64,000 nt of DNA from assembly GCF_900113745.1 (NCBI RefSeq), contig NZ_FOQL01000001.1, positions 992,001 to 1,056,000 of the forward strand, written 5' to 3'. Source of the DNA: Pseudomonas guineae (GTDB lineage: Bacteria; Pseudomonadota; Gammaproteobacteria; Pseudomonadales; Pseudomonadaceae). This document shows, one piece after another, positions 54,740 through 64,000 of the stretch. How positions within the stretch are numbered: position 1 is the first letter of the stretch; every line of letters starts with the position of its first letter. The notes below the pieces were generated by a model. It saw only the letters and a program-made list of their open reading frames with translations, made no database searches and was not told the DNA's origin. A program made the position numbers and the translations under genes.

Positions 54740-56134
54740 TCAATCTTCGTCGAACTGATAACTGCCTGGCGCGAGGTTTTCGAAGCGCGAATACTTACCG
54801 AGGAAGGCCAGCCGCGCGGTTCCCAACGGGCCGTTACGCTGTTTACCGATGATGATCTCAGCGACGCCCTTGTACTCGGTCTCAGGGTGATACACCTCGT
54901 CGCGGTAAACGAACATGATGATGTCGGCGTCCTGCTCGATGGCCCCAGACTCACGCAGGTCGGAGTTGATCGGGCGCTTATTCGGGCGCTGTTCGAGGCC
55001 GCGATTGAGCTGTGACAAGGCGATTACCGGGCAGTTAAATTCTTTGGCCAAGGCCTTCAGCGAGCGGGAGATTTCGGAAATCTCGTTAACTCGACTGTCG
55101 CTGCTGGAGCCGGGAATCTGCATCAACTGCAGGTAGTCGACCATGATCAGGCCAATCTCGCCGTGCTCACGGGCCAAGCGTCGTGTGCGCGCGCGCATTT
55201 CCGAAGGCGAGATGCCAGCCGTATCGTCAATAAACAGCTTGCGGTCGTTAAGTAGATTGACCGCCGAGGTTAGCCGCGGCCAGTCGTCATCGTCGAGCCG
55301 ACCGGCACGAACCTTGGTTTGATCGATGCGACCCAAAGAGGCGAGCATACGCATGACGATGGAGTCGGAGGGCATCTCTAGGGAGTACACCATCACCACC
55401 TTGTCGCTGCGCATCAGGGCGTTTTCCACCAGGTTCATGGCAAAGGTGGTTTTACCCATGGACGGACGACCGGCAACAATGACCAAGTCTGCCGGTTGCA
55501 AGCCACTGGTCAGGTCGTCCAGCTCATTAAAGCCAGTGGACAGGCCGGTGATCGCATCGCCGTTATTGAACAGGGTGTCGATACGGTCGATGGCCTTGAC
55601 CAGAATATCGTTGATCCCAATCGGGCCGCCGGTCTTCGGCCGCGCCTCAGCGATCTGAAAGATCAGACGCTCGGCCTCATCGAGAATTTCGGCACCGGTG
55701 CGGCCTTGCGGCATATAAGCGCTGTCGGCGATTTCGCCACTGATGCCGATCAGCTGGCGCAGCGTAGCGCGCTCGCGAATGATCTGCGCATAGGCCTTGA
55801 TGTTGGCCACCGATGGGATATTTTTCGCCAACTCGCCGAGATAAGCCAACCCGCCGACCTGCGAAAGCTGCCCTTCTTGGTCCAGCTGCTCGGACACAGT
55901 CACCACGTCAAAAGGGTGGTTGCGCTCCGCCAGCTTGAAGACAGCACGGAAGATCAGGCGGTGATCGTGCCGATAGAAATCACCATCGGACACCGCATCA
56001 AGCACGCGCTCCCAAGCATTGTTGTCGAGCATCAAGCCACCCAGCACGGCTTGCTCAGCCTCGATCGAGTGCGGCGGCACCTTCAGGGCAGAGGTTTGCA
56101 GGTCGTACTGTTCGGGCAGGCTGATGTCGTTCAT
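54740..56134 (-). CDS. dnaB: Replicative DNA helicase DnaB
   Basis: Hexameric 5'-3' helicase of the replication fork. 464 residues: an N-terminal collar domain (SIEAEQAVLGGLMLDNNAWERV), a linker, and a RecA-like motor with Walker A GRPSMGKTTFAMN, Walker B region LIMVDYLQLM and the DnaB-specific LSQLNRGLEQR. There is no intein. ATG 56134 yields the expected MNDISLPEQYDLQTSALKVP; the frame is open to 56185. Last gene of the rpsF-rpsR-DUF2232-rplI-dnaB unit. Confidence 0.97.
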   Translation of the reverse strand: MNDISLPEQYDLQTSALKVPPHSIEAEQAVLGGLMLDNNAWERVLDAVSDGDFYRHDHRLIFRAVFKLAERNHPFDVVTVSEQLDQEGQLSQVGGLAYLGELAKNIPSVANIKAYAQIIRERATLRQLIGISGEIADSAYMPQGRTGAEILDEAERLIFQIAEARPKTGGPIGINDILVKAIDRIDTLFNNGDAITGLSTGFNELDDLTSGLQPADLVIVAGRPSMGKTTFAMNLVENALMRSDKVVMVYSLEMPSDSIVMRMLASLGRIDQTKVRAGRLDDDDWPRLTSAVNLLNDRKLFIDDTAGISPSEMRARTRRLAREHGEIGLIMVDYLQLMQIPGSSSDSRVNEISEISRSLKALAKEFNCPVIALSQLNRGLEQRPNKRPINSDLRESGAIEQDADIIMFVYRDEVYHPETEYKGVAEIIIGKQRNGPLGTARLAFLGKYSRFENLAPGSYQFDED

Positions 56135-56249
56135 AAGGCTCAGGAAAACAATTCTATTTTTGAAAAACAAAGGGCACGGCATCACTTTCGCAATGCCGTG
56201 CCCGATGTTAGCGAGCCTACACCTAAGTGCAAGCCCGTTCAGCAGCCCA

Positions 56250-56696
56250 TTAGGCGGCTACAACAACAACCCTAACGGTTGCTTCAACGTCGCTGTGCAG
56301 GTGCACGGCTACGTCGTATTCGCCGAGGTGGCGAATGGTGCCGTTCGGCAGACGCACTTCAGCTTTAGCCACTTCAACGCCAGAGGCGGTCAGGGCTTCA
56401 GCGATGTCGTGAGTACCGATGGAGCCGAACAGCTTGCCTTCATCGCCCGCAGTAGCGGTAATGGTGACTTCCAGTTCAGCCAACTGAGCAGCACGGGATT
56501 CAGCGTAAGCTTTCTTCTCGGCAGCCAGTTTTTCCAGCTCAGCGCGACGGGCTTCAAACGTTGCAATGTTTGCAGCGGTTGCAGCAGTAGCTTTGCCTTT
56601 CGGCAGCAGGAAGTTACGACCGTAACCGGACTTAACATTCACTTTATCGCCCAGGTTGCCCAGGTTGGCGATTTTTTCCAGCAGGATCAGTTCCAT
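56250..56696 (-). CDS. rplI: 50S ribosomal protein L9
   Basis: 148 residues with the two-lobed L9 structure: N-terminal rRNA-binding domain [19 protein letters not shown]...[12 protein letters not shown], long connecting helix ([21 protein letters not shown]), and C-terminal domain with [17 protein letters not shown] ribosome site. Lies 21 bases after the DUF2232 gene. Confidence 0.97.
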   Translation of the reverse strand: MELILLEKIANLGNLGDKVNVKSGYGRNFLLPKGKATAATAANIATFEARRAELEKLAAEKKAYAESRAAQLAELEVTITATAGDEGKLFGSIGTHDIAEALTASGVEVAKAEVRLPNGTIRHLGEYDVAVHLHSDVEATVRVVVVAA

Positions 56697-56717
56697 TTGG
56701 TAATAACCTCTTAACTT

Positions 56718-57611
56718 TTAACCTTCACCGTTCGTAGGGCCCGAGCCTTGTTTACGCTCAAAGCGACCACGAAAATCAAACAGACTGTCGACAATGGCCA
56801 AAACCACCAGTAACGGATAAGTCAGCTGCATAAACAGCAACAGCGTGATGTACAACCCAACCAGCCAGAACTTGCCTAGCCGACCTTGCGCCACCACCCC
56901 ATGCAACAGGGCGATACCCGCAAACGCTAACGGCACACTGCACAACGGGGTCAACATGGCCATTTGCGGACCCAGATTGGGCCCCAACAGCATGCCGACC
57001 AACAGCAACATCGCCAGCGGTGGAGGGAGGCGTAGCGCGCGAAACTCACTGCCAAAACCACCCGGGTTATACAACTGCGCCTGCCAGAAGCGCCCAAGCA
57101 TCAGGCTCAACAAGCTGACTATCTGCAACAACGCCGCGATCAAGCCGGTCAGTACCGGTGCAATCAGGCTATCCAAACGCGCTCGCTCATCCACCGACAT
57201 TTGCTGGTGAACCCCTTCGAGCATTTGCGGCATGAGCTTCTGCAGCTCAAGCGCCATTGCCTCGATGGGCTCGCGGAACACCGCGCCCAAGACCAACCCG
57301 TACACCAAGCCCAATGCCACACTGCAAAGCAGTACACGATTCCAGGACAGATTAGCGCGCAATAACAACGCTAACCCCAGCGCACCGAGCAACACCAACA
57401 GGGTGCGCGGCTCACCAAAATACCACCAGCCAATGGCCGGCAGCAGGGCCCAAACGAGGATGCCAATGGCATCACTCCAACCGCGCCGCAGAAGCACCAG
57501 GCTTCCAGCGGCAGCACTTAACCAGAACAACAACGGCAATGCCGCAGAAACCACCACTACGAGAGTGGCCTGCATACGGCCGCGCATAATGAATTCAGCT
57601 AAGGCGCGCAT
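56718..57611 (-). CDS. DUF2232 family membrane protein
   Basis: 297 residues with about eight transmembrane helices, related to the YybS/DUF2232 family (PF09991). Function unknown; many members lie near ribosomal protein and replication genes, here between rpsR and rplI, as in other pseudomonads. The only long soluble part is the loop VFREPIEAMALELQKLMPQM onward (about residues 110-150). Ends in a short polar tail. RBS AAGGGA. Confidence 0.85.
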   Translation of the reverse strand: MRALAEFIMRGRMQATLVVVVSAALPLLFWLSAAAGSLVLLRRGWSDAIGILVWALLPAIGWWYFGEPRTLLVLLGALGLALLLRANLSWNRVLLCSVALGLVYGLVLGAVFREPIEAMALELQKLMPQMLEGVHQQMSVDERARLDSLIAPVLTGLIAALLQIVSLLSLMLGRFWQAQLYNPGGFGSEFRALRLPPPLAMLLLVGMLLGPNLGPQMAMLTPLCSVPLAFAGIALLHGVVAQGRLGKFWLVGLYITLLLFMQLTYPLLVVLAIVDSLFDFRGRFERKQGSGPTNGEG

Positions 57612-57647
57612 GCAATTTATCCCTTACTTCTTGTCGAACATCTGGTC

Positions 57648-57878
57648 TCAGCGGCCGTGGCTGTCGGTGTAAGGCAGCAGGGCCAGGAAGCGGGCGCGCT
57701 TGATAGCGGTAGCCAGCTGACGCTGATAACGAGCCTTAGTACCGGTGATACGGCTAGGAACGATCTTGCCGGTTTCCGAGATGTAAGCTTTCAGCGTGTT
57801 GAGATCTTTGAAATCGATCTCTTTCACTTCTTCTGCGGTGAAACGGCAGAATTTACGACGACGGAAGAAACGTGCCAT
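57648..57878 (-). CDS. rpsR: 30S ribosomal protein S18
   Basis: 76 residues with [20 protein letters not shown] at the N-terminus, and [27 protein letters not shown], the rRNA- and S6-binding part. AGGAG ribosome site; 28 bases after rpsF. Confidence 0.98.
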   Translation of the reverse strand: MARFFRRRKFCRFTAEEVKEIDFKDLNTLKAYISETGKIVPSRITGTKARYQRQLATAIKRARFLALLPYTDSHGR

Positions 57879-57906
57879 GAGAGTGGCTCCTCAATAGATC
57901 CGTGGA

Positions 57907-58329
57907 TTACTCGTCAGCGTTGTCGCTGTCGTTGTTGTCGCTGTCATCGCCATCAGTAGAATCGGCGTTTTCAGGACGGTCACGACGCTCACGGCGCTCA
58001 CTGCGGTTTTCTTCGGCCTTGAGCATCTCGGACTGGTCGATAACGGCCTCGTCGCGACGGATGACCAAGTTACGGATCACGGCATCGTTGTAACGGAAGT
58101 TGTCTTCCAGCTCAGCCAAAGCTTTGCCAGTGCACTCAACGTTAAGCATCACGTAGTGAGCCTTGTGGACGTTGTTGATGGCGTAAGCCAGCTGACGACG
58201 ACCCCAATCTTCTAGGCGATGAATCTTGCCGCCGTCTTCTTCGATCAGCTTGGTGTAACGCTCAACCATGCCGCCGACTTGCTCGCTCTGGTCCGGGTGA
58301 ACCAGAAAGATGATTTCGTAATGACGCAT
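57907..58329 (-). CDS. rpsF: 30S ribosomal protein S6
   Basis: 140 residues. The core [20 protein letters not shown]...VRRDEAVID is normal S6. The last 30 residues form a strongly charged tail rich in E, R, D, N and S ending in SDNADE; E. coli S6 also has an acidic tail, to which RimK adds glutamates. AAGGAG lies upstream. First gene of the operon; the leader contains a hairpin that may bind S6:S18 for autoregulation. Confidence 0.97.
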   Translation of the reverse strand: MRHYEIIFLVHPDQSEQVGGMVERYTKLIEEDGGKIHRLEDWGRRQLAYAINNVHKAHYVMLNVECTGKALAELEDNFRYNDAVIRNLVIRRDEAVIDQSEMLKAEENRSERRERRDRPENADSTDGDDSDNNDSDNADE

Positions 58330-58350
58330 AAATGCTCCTTACGGGTTGTA

Positions 58351-58374
58351 GCCTGCCGCGAAGTGCGGTCAGGC
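58351..58374 (-). promoter_or_regulatory. Hairpin in the rpsF leader, possible S6:S18 regulatory motif
   Basis: On the minus strand GCCTG-A-CCGC pairs with GCGG-CAGGC around a small loop, 22 bases before the rpsF start. Autogenous S6:S18 sites carry a hairpin with a CCG near a bulge in just this position, but I cannot verify the consensus structure by eye. Confidence 0.4.
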
Positions 58375-58450
58375 AAGGAGTGAATTTCACTTGTTTGTCT
58401 TGCTGAAACAGAAAGGCGCAAACACGCCTGCCGTAGCGGCAAGGGGCGCT

Positions 58451-58479
58451 ATTCTAGTGAAGCACCCTGCCACACGCAA
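58451..58479 (-). promoter_or_regulatory. Sigma-70 promoter of the rpsF operon
   Basis: On the minus strand TTGCGT, 17 bases, TAGAAT, followed by AGCGCCCC. The GC-rich stretch after the -10 is typical of promoters repressed by ppGpp. Confidence 0.65.
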
Positions 58480-58577
58480 GACGAACTGGTGATTAATTGA
58501 ACAATCAGGCGTCAGCGAGAAAAGTAATCTTTCTCCCGCCAAAGAACGCCGAGCGCCCTTGGCGCCCAGCCCAAGTG

Positions 58578-59333
58578 TTACTTCTTCTTGCCGCCAGCCT
58601 TGCGCTGACGCAATGCCTCAAACAGGCAAACACCGGTCGCCACTGAGACGTTGAGACTGCTGACGCTGCCCTCCATCGGCAGCTTGACTAGGTAATCGCA
58701 ATGCTCACGCGTCAGACGACGCATGCCCTTGCCTTCTGCCCCCATGATCAGCACGGTCGGCCCGGTCAGGTCATGATCATACAAGTCCATCTCCGCCTCA
58801 CCGGCCGTACCCACAATCCACAGGCCACGCTGCTGGAGCTTCTCCAGGCTGCGCGCAAGATTGGTCACCGCCACCAAGGGAATCACCTCGGCAGCACCAC
58901 AGGCCACTTTGCGCACGGTAGCGTTGAGTGTGGCGGATTTATCCTTGGGCACAATCACCGCTAGCGCACCGGCCGCATCGGCGGTGCGCAGGCAAGCACC
59001 CAGATTATGTGGATCAGTCACACCGTCGAGCACCAACAACAAGGGCGCACCCTCGGTACGATCAAGTAGCTCATCGAGCATGGCCTCACCCCAGACCTGA
59101 CTAGGGCTAACATCAGCCACAACGCCCTGATGCACACCCTCGACCCACGAGTCCATCTCGCGACGCTCGCACTGACCGACCGCAACCCGCGAATCCGCAG
59201 CCAAGGCCAGGAGCACCTGCACGCGAGGGTCATTACGCCCCTCGGCTAACCAGATTTGCTTAACCCGCTTAGGGTGATGACGCAACAGCGCCTCTACCGC
59301 ATGCACGCCGTAGATTTTTTCCAGCTGACTCAT
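58578..59333 (-). CDS. rlmB: 23S rRNA (guanosine-2'-O-)-methyltransferase RlmB
   Basis: SPOUT (SpoU) methyltransferase for G2251 of 23S rRNA. 251 residues: N-terminal L30e-like substrate-binding domain, then the knotted SAM domain with LDGVTDPHNLGACLRTADA, LIMGAEGKGMRRLTREHCD and LPMEGSVSSLNVSVATGV. The start overlaps the rnr stop by four bases, so the two RNA-processing genes are translated together. The C-terminus is short and lysine-rich. Confidence 0.96.
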   Translation of the reverse strand: MSQLEKIYGVHAVEALLRHHPKRVKQIWLAEGRNDPRVQVLLALAADSRVAVGQCERREMDSWVEGVHQGVVADVSPSQVWGEAMLDELLDRTEGAPLLLVLDGVTDPHNLGACLRTADAAGALAVIVPKDKSATLNATVRKVACGAAEVIPLVAVTNLARSLEKLQQRGLWIVGTAGEAEMDLYDHDLTGPTVLIMGAEGKGMRRLTREHCDYLVKLPMEGSVSSLNVSVATGVCLFEALRQRKAGGKKK

Positions 59334-61867
59334 GACTTCGCCTTACGTTTGCGCGGCCCACTTGACGATGGCGCACCACCCGCAGCAGCACCCTTACGAT
59401 GGGAGCTCGACTTACCCGGCTTTGCCGCCGACTCGCCTTTGGGCGAACCCTTGGCGGGCTTGCTCTTTGAATCATTGAGCAGCGACTTTTTCAGCGCGCG
59501 ACTCTTGTCTACATCAGAGCCAGCCGACGCTTTACGCTCGCCGCGACGTCCAGTCTTGCCCGCCGCCGATTCAAAACCGCCGCGACGCGTGCCAGCAGGC
59601 GCTGCAACCTTTTCTTCGGCCAACTCGAAATCGATCTTGCGCTCATCAAGATCGACGCGCATGACCTTGACCTCGATGCTATCGCCCAGACGGAAGCTAC
59701 GCCCACTGCGCTCGCCCGCCAGACGGTGATGCACTGGATCGAAGTGATAGTAATCACCCGGCAAGGCGGTCACGTGCACCAGCCCTTCAACATAGATGTC
59801 CTTCAATTCGACGAACAGACCAAAACCAGTCACTGCGGTAATCACACCGGGGAAGGTTTCACCGACGCGGTCTTTCATAAACTCGCACTTGAGCCAGTTC
59901 ACCACATCGCGAGTCGCCTCATCGGCACGACGCTCGGACATCGAGCACTGTTCGCCGAGCTGTTCGAGAATCGGATCATCGTACGGATAGATACGCGCAC
60001 GCGGCATGATTGCAGCACCCGCGCGCTTGACGTGCGGCGTGTCGAGCTTGGAGCGAATCACACTGCGAATCGCCCGATGGATCAATAGATCTGGGTAGCG
60101 ACGAATCGGCGAAGTGAAGTGCGCATACGCCTCATAATTCAGGCCGAAGTGGCCCTGATTGTCGGCACTGTAAACCGCCTGACTGAGGGAGCGCAGCATC
60201 ACGGTCTGGATCAGGTGGTAATCAGGCCGCCCGCGAATGCTTTCCAGCAACTGCTGATAGTCCTTCGGCGTAGGGCCGTCTTTGGACTTACCGCGATGCA
60301 GCGAGAGACCAAGCTCGGTGAGGAACGCTTTCAGTTTTTCTACACGCTCTGGCGGCGGACCATCATGCACACGATACAGCGCAGGGATTTCATGCTTCTG
60401 CATAAACGCTGCAGTCGCGACGTTGGCGGCGAGCATGCACTCTTCAATCAACTTGTGCGCATCGTTGCGCTGAGTCGGGCAAATATCCGAAATCTTGCGA
60501 TCTGCACCGAAGATGATCCGAGTTTCCTGGGTTTCAAAGTCGATGGCGCCGCGCTCATGGCGCGCCGCCAGCAAGACCTGGTACAGCGAATACAGCTGCT
60601 TGAGATGCGGCAGCACCTCGTTGTATTCCCCACGCAGGGCTTTGCCTTCAGTGCTTTTCGGCTGTTCAAGCATGGCACTGACCTTGTTGTAGGTCAGGCG
60701 CGCATGGGAATGGATCACCGCCTCATAGAACTGATAGTCGGTCATCTTGCCGGTTTTCGAGATACTGATCTCGCAGACCATGGCCAAACGATCTACCTGC
60801 GGATTCAGCGAGCAGAGACCATTGGACAGCTCTTCTGGCAACATCGGAATAACGCGCTCGGGGAAGTACACCGAGTTGCCTCGCACCTGAGCCTCAGCAT
60901 CCAGCGCAGAATCTATTTTCACATAATGAGAAACGTCAGCGATGGCGACATAGAGCTTCCAGCCGCCAGAGAATAACCGCCAGTTACTGCCGTTCTTCTC
61001 ACAGTAAACTGCGTCATCAAAGTCACGAGCATCTTCACCATCGATGGTCACGAACGGCAGATGGCGCAGGTCAATACGTTTCTCTTTGTCCTTCTCTTCA
61101 ACTTCCGGCTTGAGCTTGCCCGCCTCTTTGACCACAGCCTCAGGCCACACATGGGGAATATCGTAGCTGCGCAGTGCAACATCGATTTCCATGCCAGGGG
61201 CCATGTAGTTACCAACCACTTCAACCACATCACCTTGCGGCTGGAAGCGTGTAGTCGGCCAGTGGGTGATTTTCACCTCAACAAACTGGCCCTGCTTAGC
61301 ACTTGCGTTACGCCCTGGCGTCACCAGCACTTCTTGCTGGATCTTCGGGTTATCCGCGACAACAAAGCCGACACCACTTTCTTCGTAGTAACGACCGACG
61401 ATGCTTTCATGCGCGCGGAGGATCACCTCCACCACAGCACCTTCACGACGGCCACGCCGGTCGAGCCCAGAAACTCGCGCCAACGCACGGTCGCCATCGA
61501 ACACCAAGCGCATCTGCGCAGGACTCAGGAATAAGTCATCACTGCAGTCATCCGGCACCAGAAAACCAAAACCATCACGGTGGCCACTGACGCGCCCCAG
61601 AATCAGGTCGAGCTTGTCTACCGGCGCATAAGTTCCACGACGGGTATAGATCAGCTGACCATCGCGTTCCATGGCGCGCAAACGACGACGCAGCGCTTCG
61701 AGCTGCTCATCAGTGGCCATACCGAACTCATCGGCCAGCTCTTCACGGCTCGCAGGAGAGCCACGGTCAGACAAGTGCTGCAGGATCAGCTCGCGACTTG
61801 GGATGGGGTTTTCGTATTTTTCCGCTTCACGAGCGGCCTCGGGATCGAGGGATTGCCAATCGGCCAT
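59330..61867 (-). CDS. rnr: Exoribonuclease R
   Basis: 3'-5' hydrolytic exoribonuclease able to unwind structured RNA; acts in rRNA quality control and trans-translation. 845 residues: N-terminal winged helix (ILQHLSDRGSPASREELADEF), cold-shock domains, the RNB catalytic domain with the acidic cluster TIDGEDARDFDDAVY, an S1 domain (GETFPGVITAVTGFGLFVEL) and a long lysine/serine-rich basic tail of about 95 residues. Promoter probably lies in the AT-rich stretch 61950-61980, divergent from the tRNA. Confidence 0.96.
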   Translation of the reverse strand: MADWQSLDPEAAREAEKYENPIPSRELILQHLSDRGSPASREELADEFGMATDEQLEALRRRLRAMERDGQLIYTRRGTYAPVDKLDLILGRVSGHRDGFGFLVPDDCSDDLFLSPAQMRLVFDGDRALARVSGLDRRGRREGAVVEVILRAHESIVGRYYEESGVGFVVADNPKIQQEVLVTPGRNASAKQGQFVEVKITHWPTTRFQPQGDVVEVVGNYMAPGMEIDVALRSYDIPHVWPEAVVKEAGKLKPEVEEKDKEKRIDLRHLPFVTIDGEDARDFDDAVYCEKNGSNWRLFSGGWKLYVAIADVSHYVKIDSALDAEAQVRGNSVYFPERVIPMLPEELSNGLCSLNPQVDRLAMVCEISISKTGKMTDYQFYEAVIHSHARLTYNKVSAMLEQPKSTEGKALRGEYNEVLPHLKQLYSLYQVLLAARHERGAIDFETQETRIIFGADRKISDICPTQRNDAHKLIEECMLAANVATAAFMQKHEIPALYRVHDGPPPERVEKLKAFLTELGLSLHRGKSKDGPTPKDYQQLLESIRGRPDYHLIQTVMLRSLSQAVYSADNQGHFGLNYEAYAHFTSPIRRYPDLLIHRAIRSVIRSKLDTPHVKRAGAAIMPRARIYPYDDPILEQLGEQCSMSERRADEATRDVVNWLKCEFMKDRVGETFPGVITAVTGFGLFVELKDIYVEGLVHVTALPGDYYHFDPVHHRLAGERSGRSFRLGDSIEVKVMRVDLDERKIDFELAEEKVAAPAGTRRGGFESAAGKTGRRGERKASAGSDVDKSRALKKSLLNDSKSKPAKGSPKGESAAKPGKSSSHRKGAAAGGAPSSSGPRKRKAKS

Positions 61868-61980
61868 TAGAGGTAATTCACCTTATCTACACAAATTCGG
61901 TTTGCCATGTGCCTATTGAAGCGCGAAACCACTGTCCAGGTCAGCACAGCACACAGAATAAAATATTTTAACAACAGGGG

Positions 61981-62009
61981 TTTACAAGTAAAAACCCGGT
62001 CCGTATTAT
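61981..62009 (+). promoter_or_regulatory. Sigma-70 promoter of tRNA-Leu
   Basis: TTTACA, 17 bases, TATTAT, followed by GCGCGCC. Strong match with a GC-rich discriminator, the usual form of stringently controlled stable-RNA promoters. Transcription should start near 62016. Confidence 0.8.
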
Positions 62010-62050
62010 GCGCGCCACAACGACGGGAAACGAAGTTAACCGAGTTGTAG

Positions 62051-62081
62051 TTGATCGCAAATAAGCTTTTTTTGCAATCAA
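62051..62081 (+). other. Leader hairpin next to tRNA-Leu
   Basis: TTGATCGCAAA (62051-62061) and TTTGCAATCAA (62071-62081) pair with one mismatch and end one base before the mature tRNA 5' end. It could assist RNase P processing or be removed as a precursor. Confidence 0.5.
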
Positions 62082-62082
62082 T

Positions 62083-62169
62083 GCCCAGGTGGTGAAATTG
62101 GTAGACACGCCAGCTTCAGGTGCTGGTGACCTTACGGTCGTGGAAGTTCGAGTCTTCTCCTGGGCACCA
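62083..62169 (+). tRNA. tRNA-Leu (anticodon CAG)
   Basis: 87 bases with encoded CCA. The acceptor arms GCCCAGG and CCTGGGC pair fully, with discriminator A. The anticodon stem CCAGC/GCTGG encloses loop TTCAGGT, giving CAG, which reads CUG leucine codons. A long variable arm (type II tRNA) and the T arm GTTCGAGTC are visible. It follows rnr divergently, as in P. aeruginosa. Confidence 0.97.
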
Positions 62170-62173
62170 ATTC

Positions 62174-62202
62174 AAAAAACCGAGCTACTGGCTCGGTTTT
62201 TT
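62174..62202 (+). terminator. Terminator of tRNA-Leu
   Basis: AAAAAACCGAGC pairs with GCTCGGTTTTTT around a TACTG loop, four bases past the CCA end. Confidence 0.93.
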
Positions 62203-62273
62203 ATTGGGCGCGATTTAACACAGCAGATCCAAGCAATACGGCGGACGCATGCGCCCATCCGCCGCAAGACGAC

Positions 62274-64000
62274 TTAAACGCGAAACTGCCCCAAGCTAGC
62301 CTTGAGCTTCTTCGCCAGCCCATCCAATACCCGACCGCTATTGGCTGTGGCCGCCACCGCTTCCGCCGCACGCTGCGCTTCGACATGTATCACTTCGACA
62401 CGGCCACGCACAGCATCCGCGCCGCTTGCCTGATGCGCCGCTGCTTCGCTCGCAGCATTGATTGCACCGTGCACCTCCTCCACCGCATCACGCACCGACT
62501 GCTGTACCTGCGCACTTTCACGCAACGCTGCCAAACCCTGACCCGCCTGCTTACCCGCCTGACCAATCGCCTCAACCGCTTCGCGCGCGCCCTGTTGCAG
62601 CGCACCGATATGGGCCTGAATATCGCCCGTGGACTGCTGCGTCTTACTGGCCAAAGCCCGCACTTCGTCCGCCACAACAGCAAAACCGCGACCGCTTTCA
62701 CCCGCCCGCGCGGCCTCAATCGCGGCATTCAGCGCCAGCAGGTTGGTTTGCTCGGCGATGGAGCGAATCACCGTCAGCACCACTTCGATTTGCTCACTTT
62801 GCTTAGCCAGCCGCTCGATCACTGCCGAACCAGTTTCTACACGCAACACCAACTCTTCGATCGAACCACCCACACGCAGCGCAATCGCAGCGTTCTCGTC
62901 CGCGGCCTGGCGAATCGCCCCGACGCGCTGCAGAGCCTCACGCATAGCCAGGCTTTCTGCCTGCGCCTCACCTGCCATTTCAGCCAAGGCCTGCAGGCTA
63001 CCCGCCACTTCATCGCGCTGACGCTCAGCGGCCGACTCGGCCGCTGCACTACGGGCCGCCAGATGACCAATTTCCTGCCCAGTGAGTGATGCCACCTCAC
63101 CCGCCTCACGTACAATCGGCTGCAACTTGGCGACGAAACGATTGACCGCTGCCGCCATGTCGCCAATTTCATCACGGCTATTGAGCTCCACTCGGCGAGT
63201 CAGATCCCCCTCGCCCGCCGCCCAATCATTCAATACCGCAATCAAGGTATGCAGCTTGCTGACCACTCGCCGCCCCAGCACCAGCGCCAACACCAGCAAA
63301 ATCACCAACGCCACCGCCATCAACCCCACACTGATATTCCAGCGCAACCCGGCGGCAGCCTGTTGGACCACCTCACGACTGCTCTGCTCCATACCGCCAG
63401 CCGTATCACGGGCAATACTCAAACGCGCCGCTAACGCATCCGCACTGCTGGTGGCCGCACCGCTTAAACTGTCAGAAACCAAGCGCCCGCTACTGCCGAT
63501 CAGATCGACGAAGCGCGCATCCAGCTTCGCCAACTCTTCATCTACCGACGCAGTGGAAACCCCCAATAGAACCTTGCCTATATCAGAACCCATCGGACTG
63601 ATCGTGGCCTCGGCGATGTACACACCTGAATCACTCGCCGCCGCCTGCAGCACTTTATCCAGCGCACCGCCACCCTCACCCTTAGCCAGCAGCGCACGCA
63701 CGCGTGAATCCTGGCGGTTAAGGTGCCGCGTCAGGCGCTTACCTTGCGCATCGAGATACACCGCAAATAAAACTGATGGATTGCGGTGCGCGCCACGCAC
63801 CAATTCGGTCAGCGCGGGCACGTCGGCATCCCAAATTGCCTTGGGCGCAACAGCCGACAACAGCTGCGCCAGCTCGTCCGCAGAGCGCTTGAGGTTACTG
63901 TCCAGCACCGCGCGGATTTGCACCTGCTCCTCACCCAGTCGAGCGGAAAGGCCTTTGGCTAACTGGGCCTGAGTACTAATGGAAAGACTGTCCAAGCCAC
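62274..64000 (-). CDS. Methyl-accepting chemotaxis protein, N-terminus cut by window edge
   Basis: At least 573 residues; the frame is open through the right edge, so the first transmembrane helix and start lie outside. The visible part has a periplasmic sensor domain with a Cache-like [15 protein letters not shown] stretch, a transmembrane helix ([20 protein letters not shown]), a HAMP domain with [19 protein letters not shown], and the signalling domain with [19 protein letters not shown]. No CheR-binding tail. It is paralogous to ctpL in the cytoplasmic half only. Ligand unknown. Confidence 0.9.
   Translation of the reverse strand, partial: GLDSLSISTQAQLAKGLSARLGEEQVQIRAVLDSNLKRSADELAQLLSAVAPKAIWDADVPALTELVRGAHRNPSVLFAVYLDAQGKRLTRHLNRQDSRVRALLAKGEGGGALDKVLQAAASDSGVYIAEATISPMGSDIGKVLLGVSTASVDEELAKLDARFVDLIGSSGRLVSDSLSGAATSSADALAARLSIARDTAGGMEQSSREVVQQAAAGLRWNISVGLMAVALVILLVLALVLGRRVVSKLHTLIAVLNDWAAGEGDLTRRVELNSRDEIGDMAAAVNRFVAKLQPIVREAGEVASLTGQEIGHLAARSAAAESAAERQRDEVAGSLQALAEMAGEAQAESLAMREALQRVGAIRQAADENAAIALRVGGSIEELVLRVETGSAVIERLAKQSEQIEVVLTVIRSIAEQTNLLALNAAIEAARAGESGRGFAVVADEVRALASKTQQSTGDIQAHIGALQQGAREAVEAIGQAGKQAGQGLAALRESAQVQQSVRDAVEEVHGAINAASEAAAHQASGADAVRGRVEVIHVEAQRAAEAVAATANSGRVLDGLAKKLKASLGQFRV

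Noticed and set aside
54740-56134. Intein in dnaB
   Set aside because: The Walker A and later motifs are uninterrupted and the length is normal.
55496-56275. 259-codon open frame opposite dnaB
   Set aside because: Antisense shadow; no ribosome site or known domain.

Overview
The window is chromosomal DNA of a gammaproteobacterium, almost certainly Pseudomonas in the broad sense. Fis, AccB and PurH read like pseudomonad proteins. Several gene strings match, from memory, the P. aeruginosa PAO1 chromosome: speA-yciH-NUDIX-DUF2333-gcbA-ctpL-dsbD-aroQ-accB-accC-prmA; dusB-fis-purH-purD-retS; urtABCDE-ureD-ureA-acetyltransferase-ureB-ureC; and alr-dnaB-rplI-DUF2232-rpsR-rpsF-rlmB-rnr-tRNA-Leu. Sequence divergence says it is not P. 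aeruginosa itself, and I cannot fix the species. I see no prophage, insertion sequence or CRISPR array.

Layout. 1-6.2 kb: DJ-1-like protein, NCS2 purine permease, trmA, small envelope proteins, a zinc metallopeptidase and a RIO-type kinase. 6.4-12.1 kb: ada, a candidate small RNA, speA, a SUI1/YciH factor, a NUDIX hydrolase and a DUF2333 membrane protein. 12.4-16.2 kb: signalling pair of a diguanylate cyclase (gcbA) and a chemoreceptor (ctpL) preceded by a clear PHO box. 16.3-24.4 kb: housekeeping genes dsbD, aroQ, accBC, prmA, a zinc-ribbon membrane protein, dusB-fis. 24.4-31.1 kb: purH, purD, the hybrid sensor retS and a MarC protein. 31.1-41.5 kb: a nitrogen-scavenging block, the urea ABC transporter urtABCDE followed by ureD, ureA, a GNAT acetyltransferase, ureB and ureC. 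It is headed by an NtrC-type site and a textbook sigma-54 promoter; the nickel-insertion genes ureEFG are not in the window. 41.5-46.7 kb: leftward genes including three orphan periplasmic binding proteins, a lone type II secretion F-family protein, a DksA-type zinc finger and an oxaloacetate decarboxylase-like enzyme. 47-50.8 kb: three consecutive membrane proteins (two related to lipid-handling families) and a YegD-type Hsp70. 51-62.2 kb: leftward ygiQ, alr, the rpsF-rpsR-DUF2232-rplI-dnaB operon and rnr-rlmB, then a rightward tRNA-Leu(CAG). The right edge cuts a second chemoreceptor.

Two things stand out beyond the genes. A family of REP-like palindromes with GTAG heads, mostly paired head-out as REPIN-like elements, occurs at six intergenic sites. 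Three sit inside the urt-ure block, and two supply the stop codon of the neighbouring gene. Second, the intergenic DNA holds recognisable control sites: a PHO box before ctpL, NtrC and sigma-54 sites before urtA, stem-loops between urtA and urtB, a structured RNA candidate after speA, and an Anr-like box at the left edge. I found no wholly new multi-gene system. The best candidates for new biology are the orphan binding-protein/T2SF cluster, the membrane trio at 47-49 kb, the REPIN-riddled nitrogen operon and the candidate small RNA at 7.6 kb.
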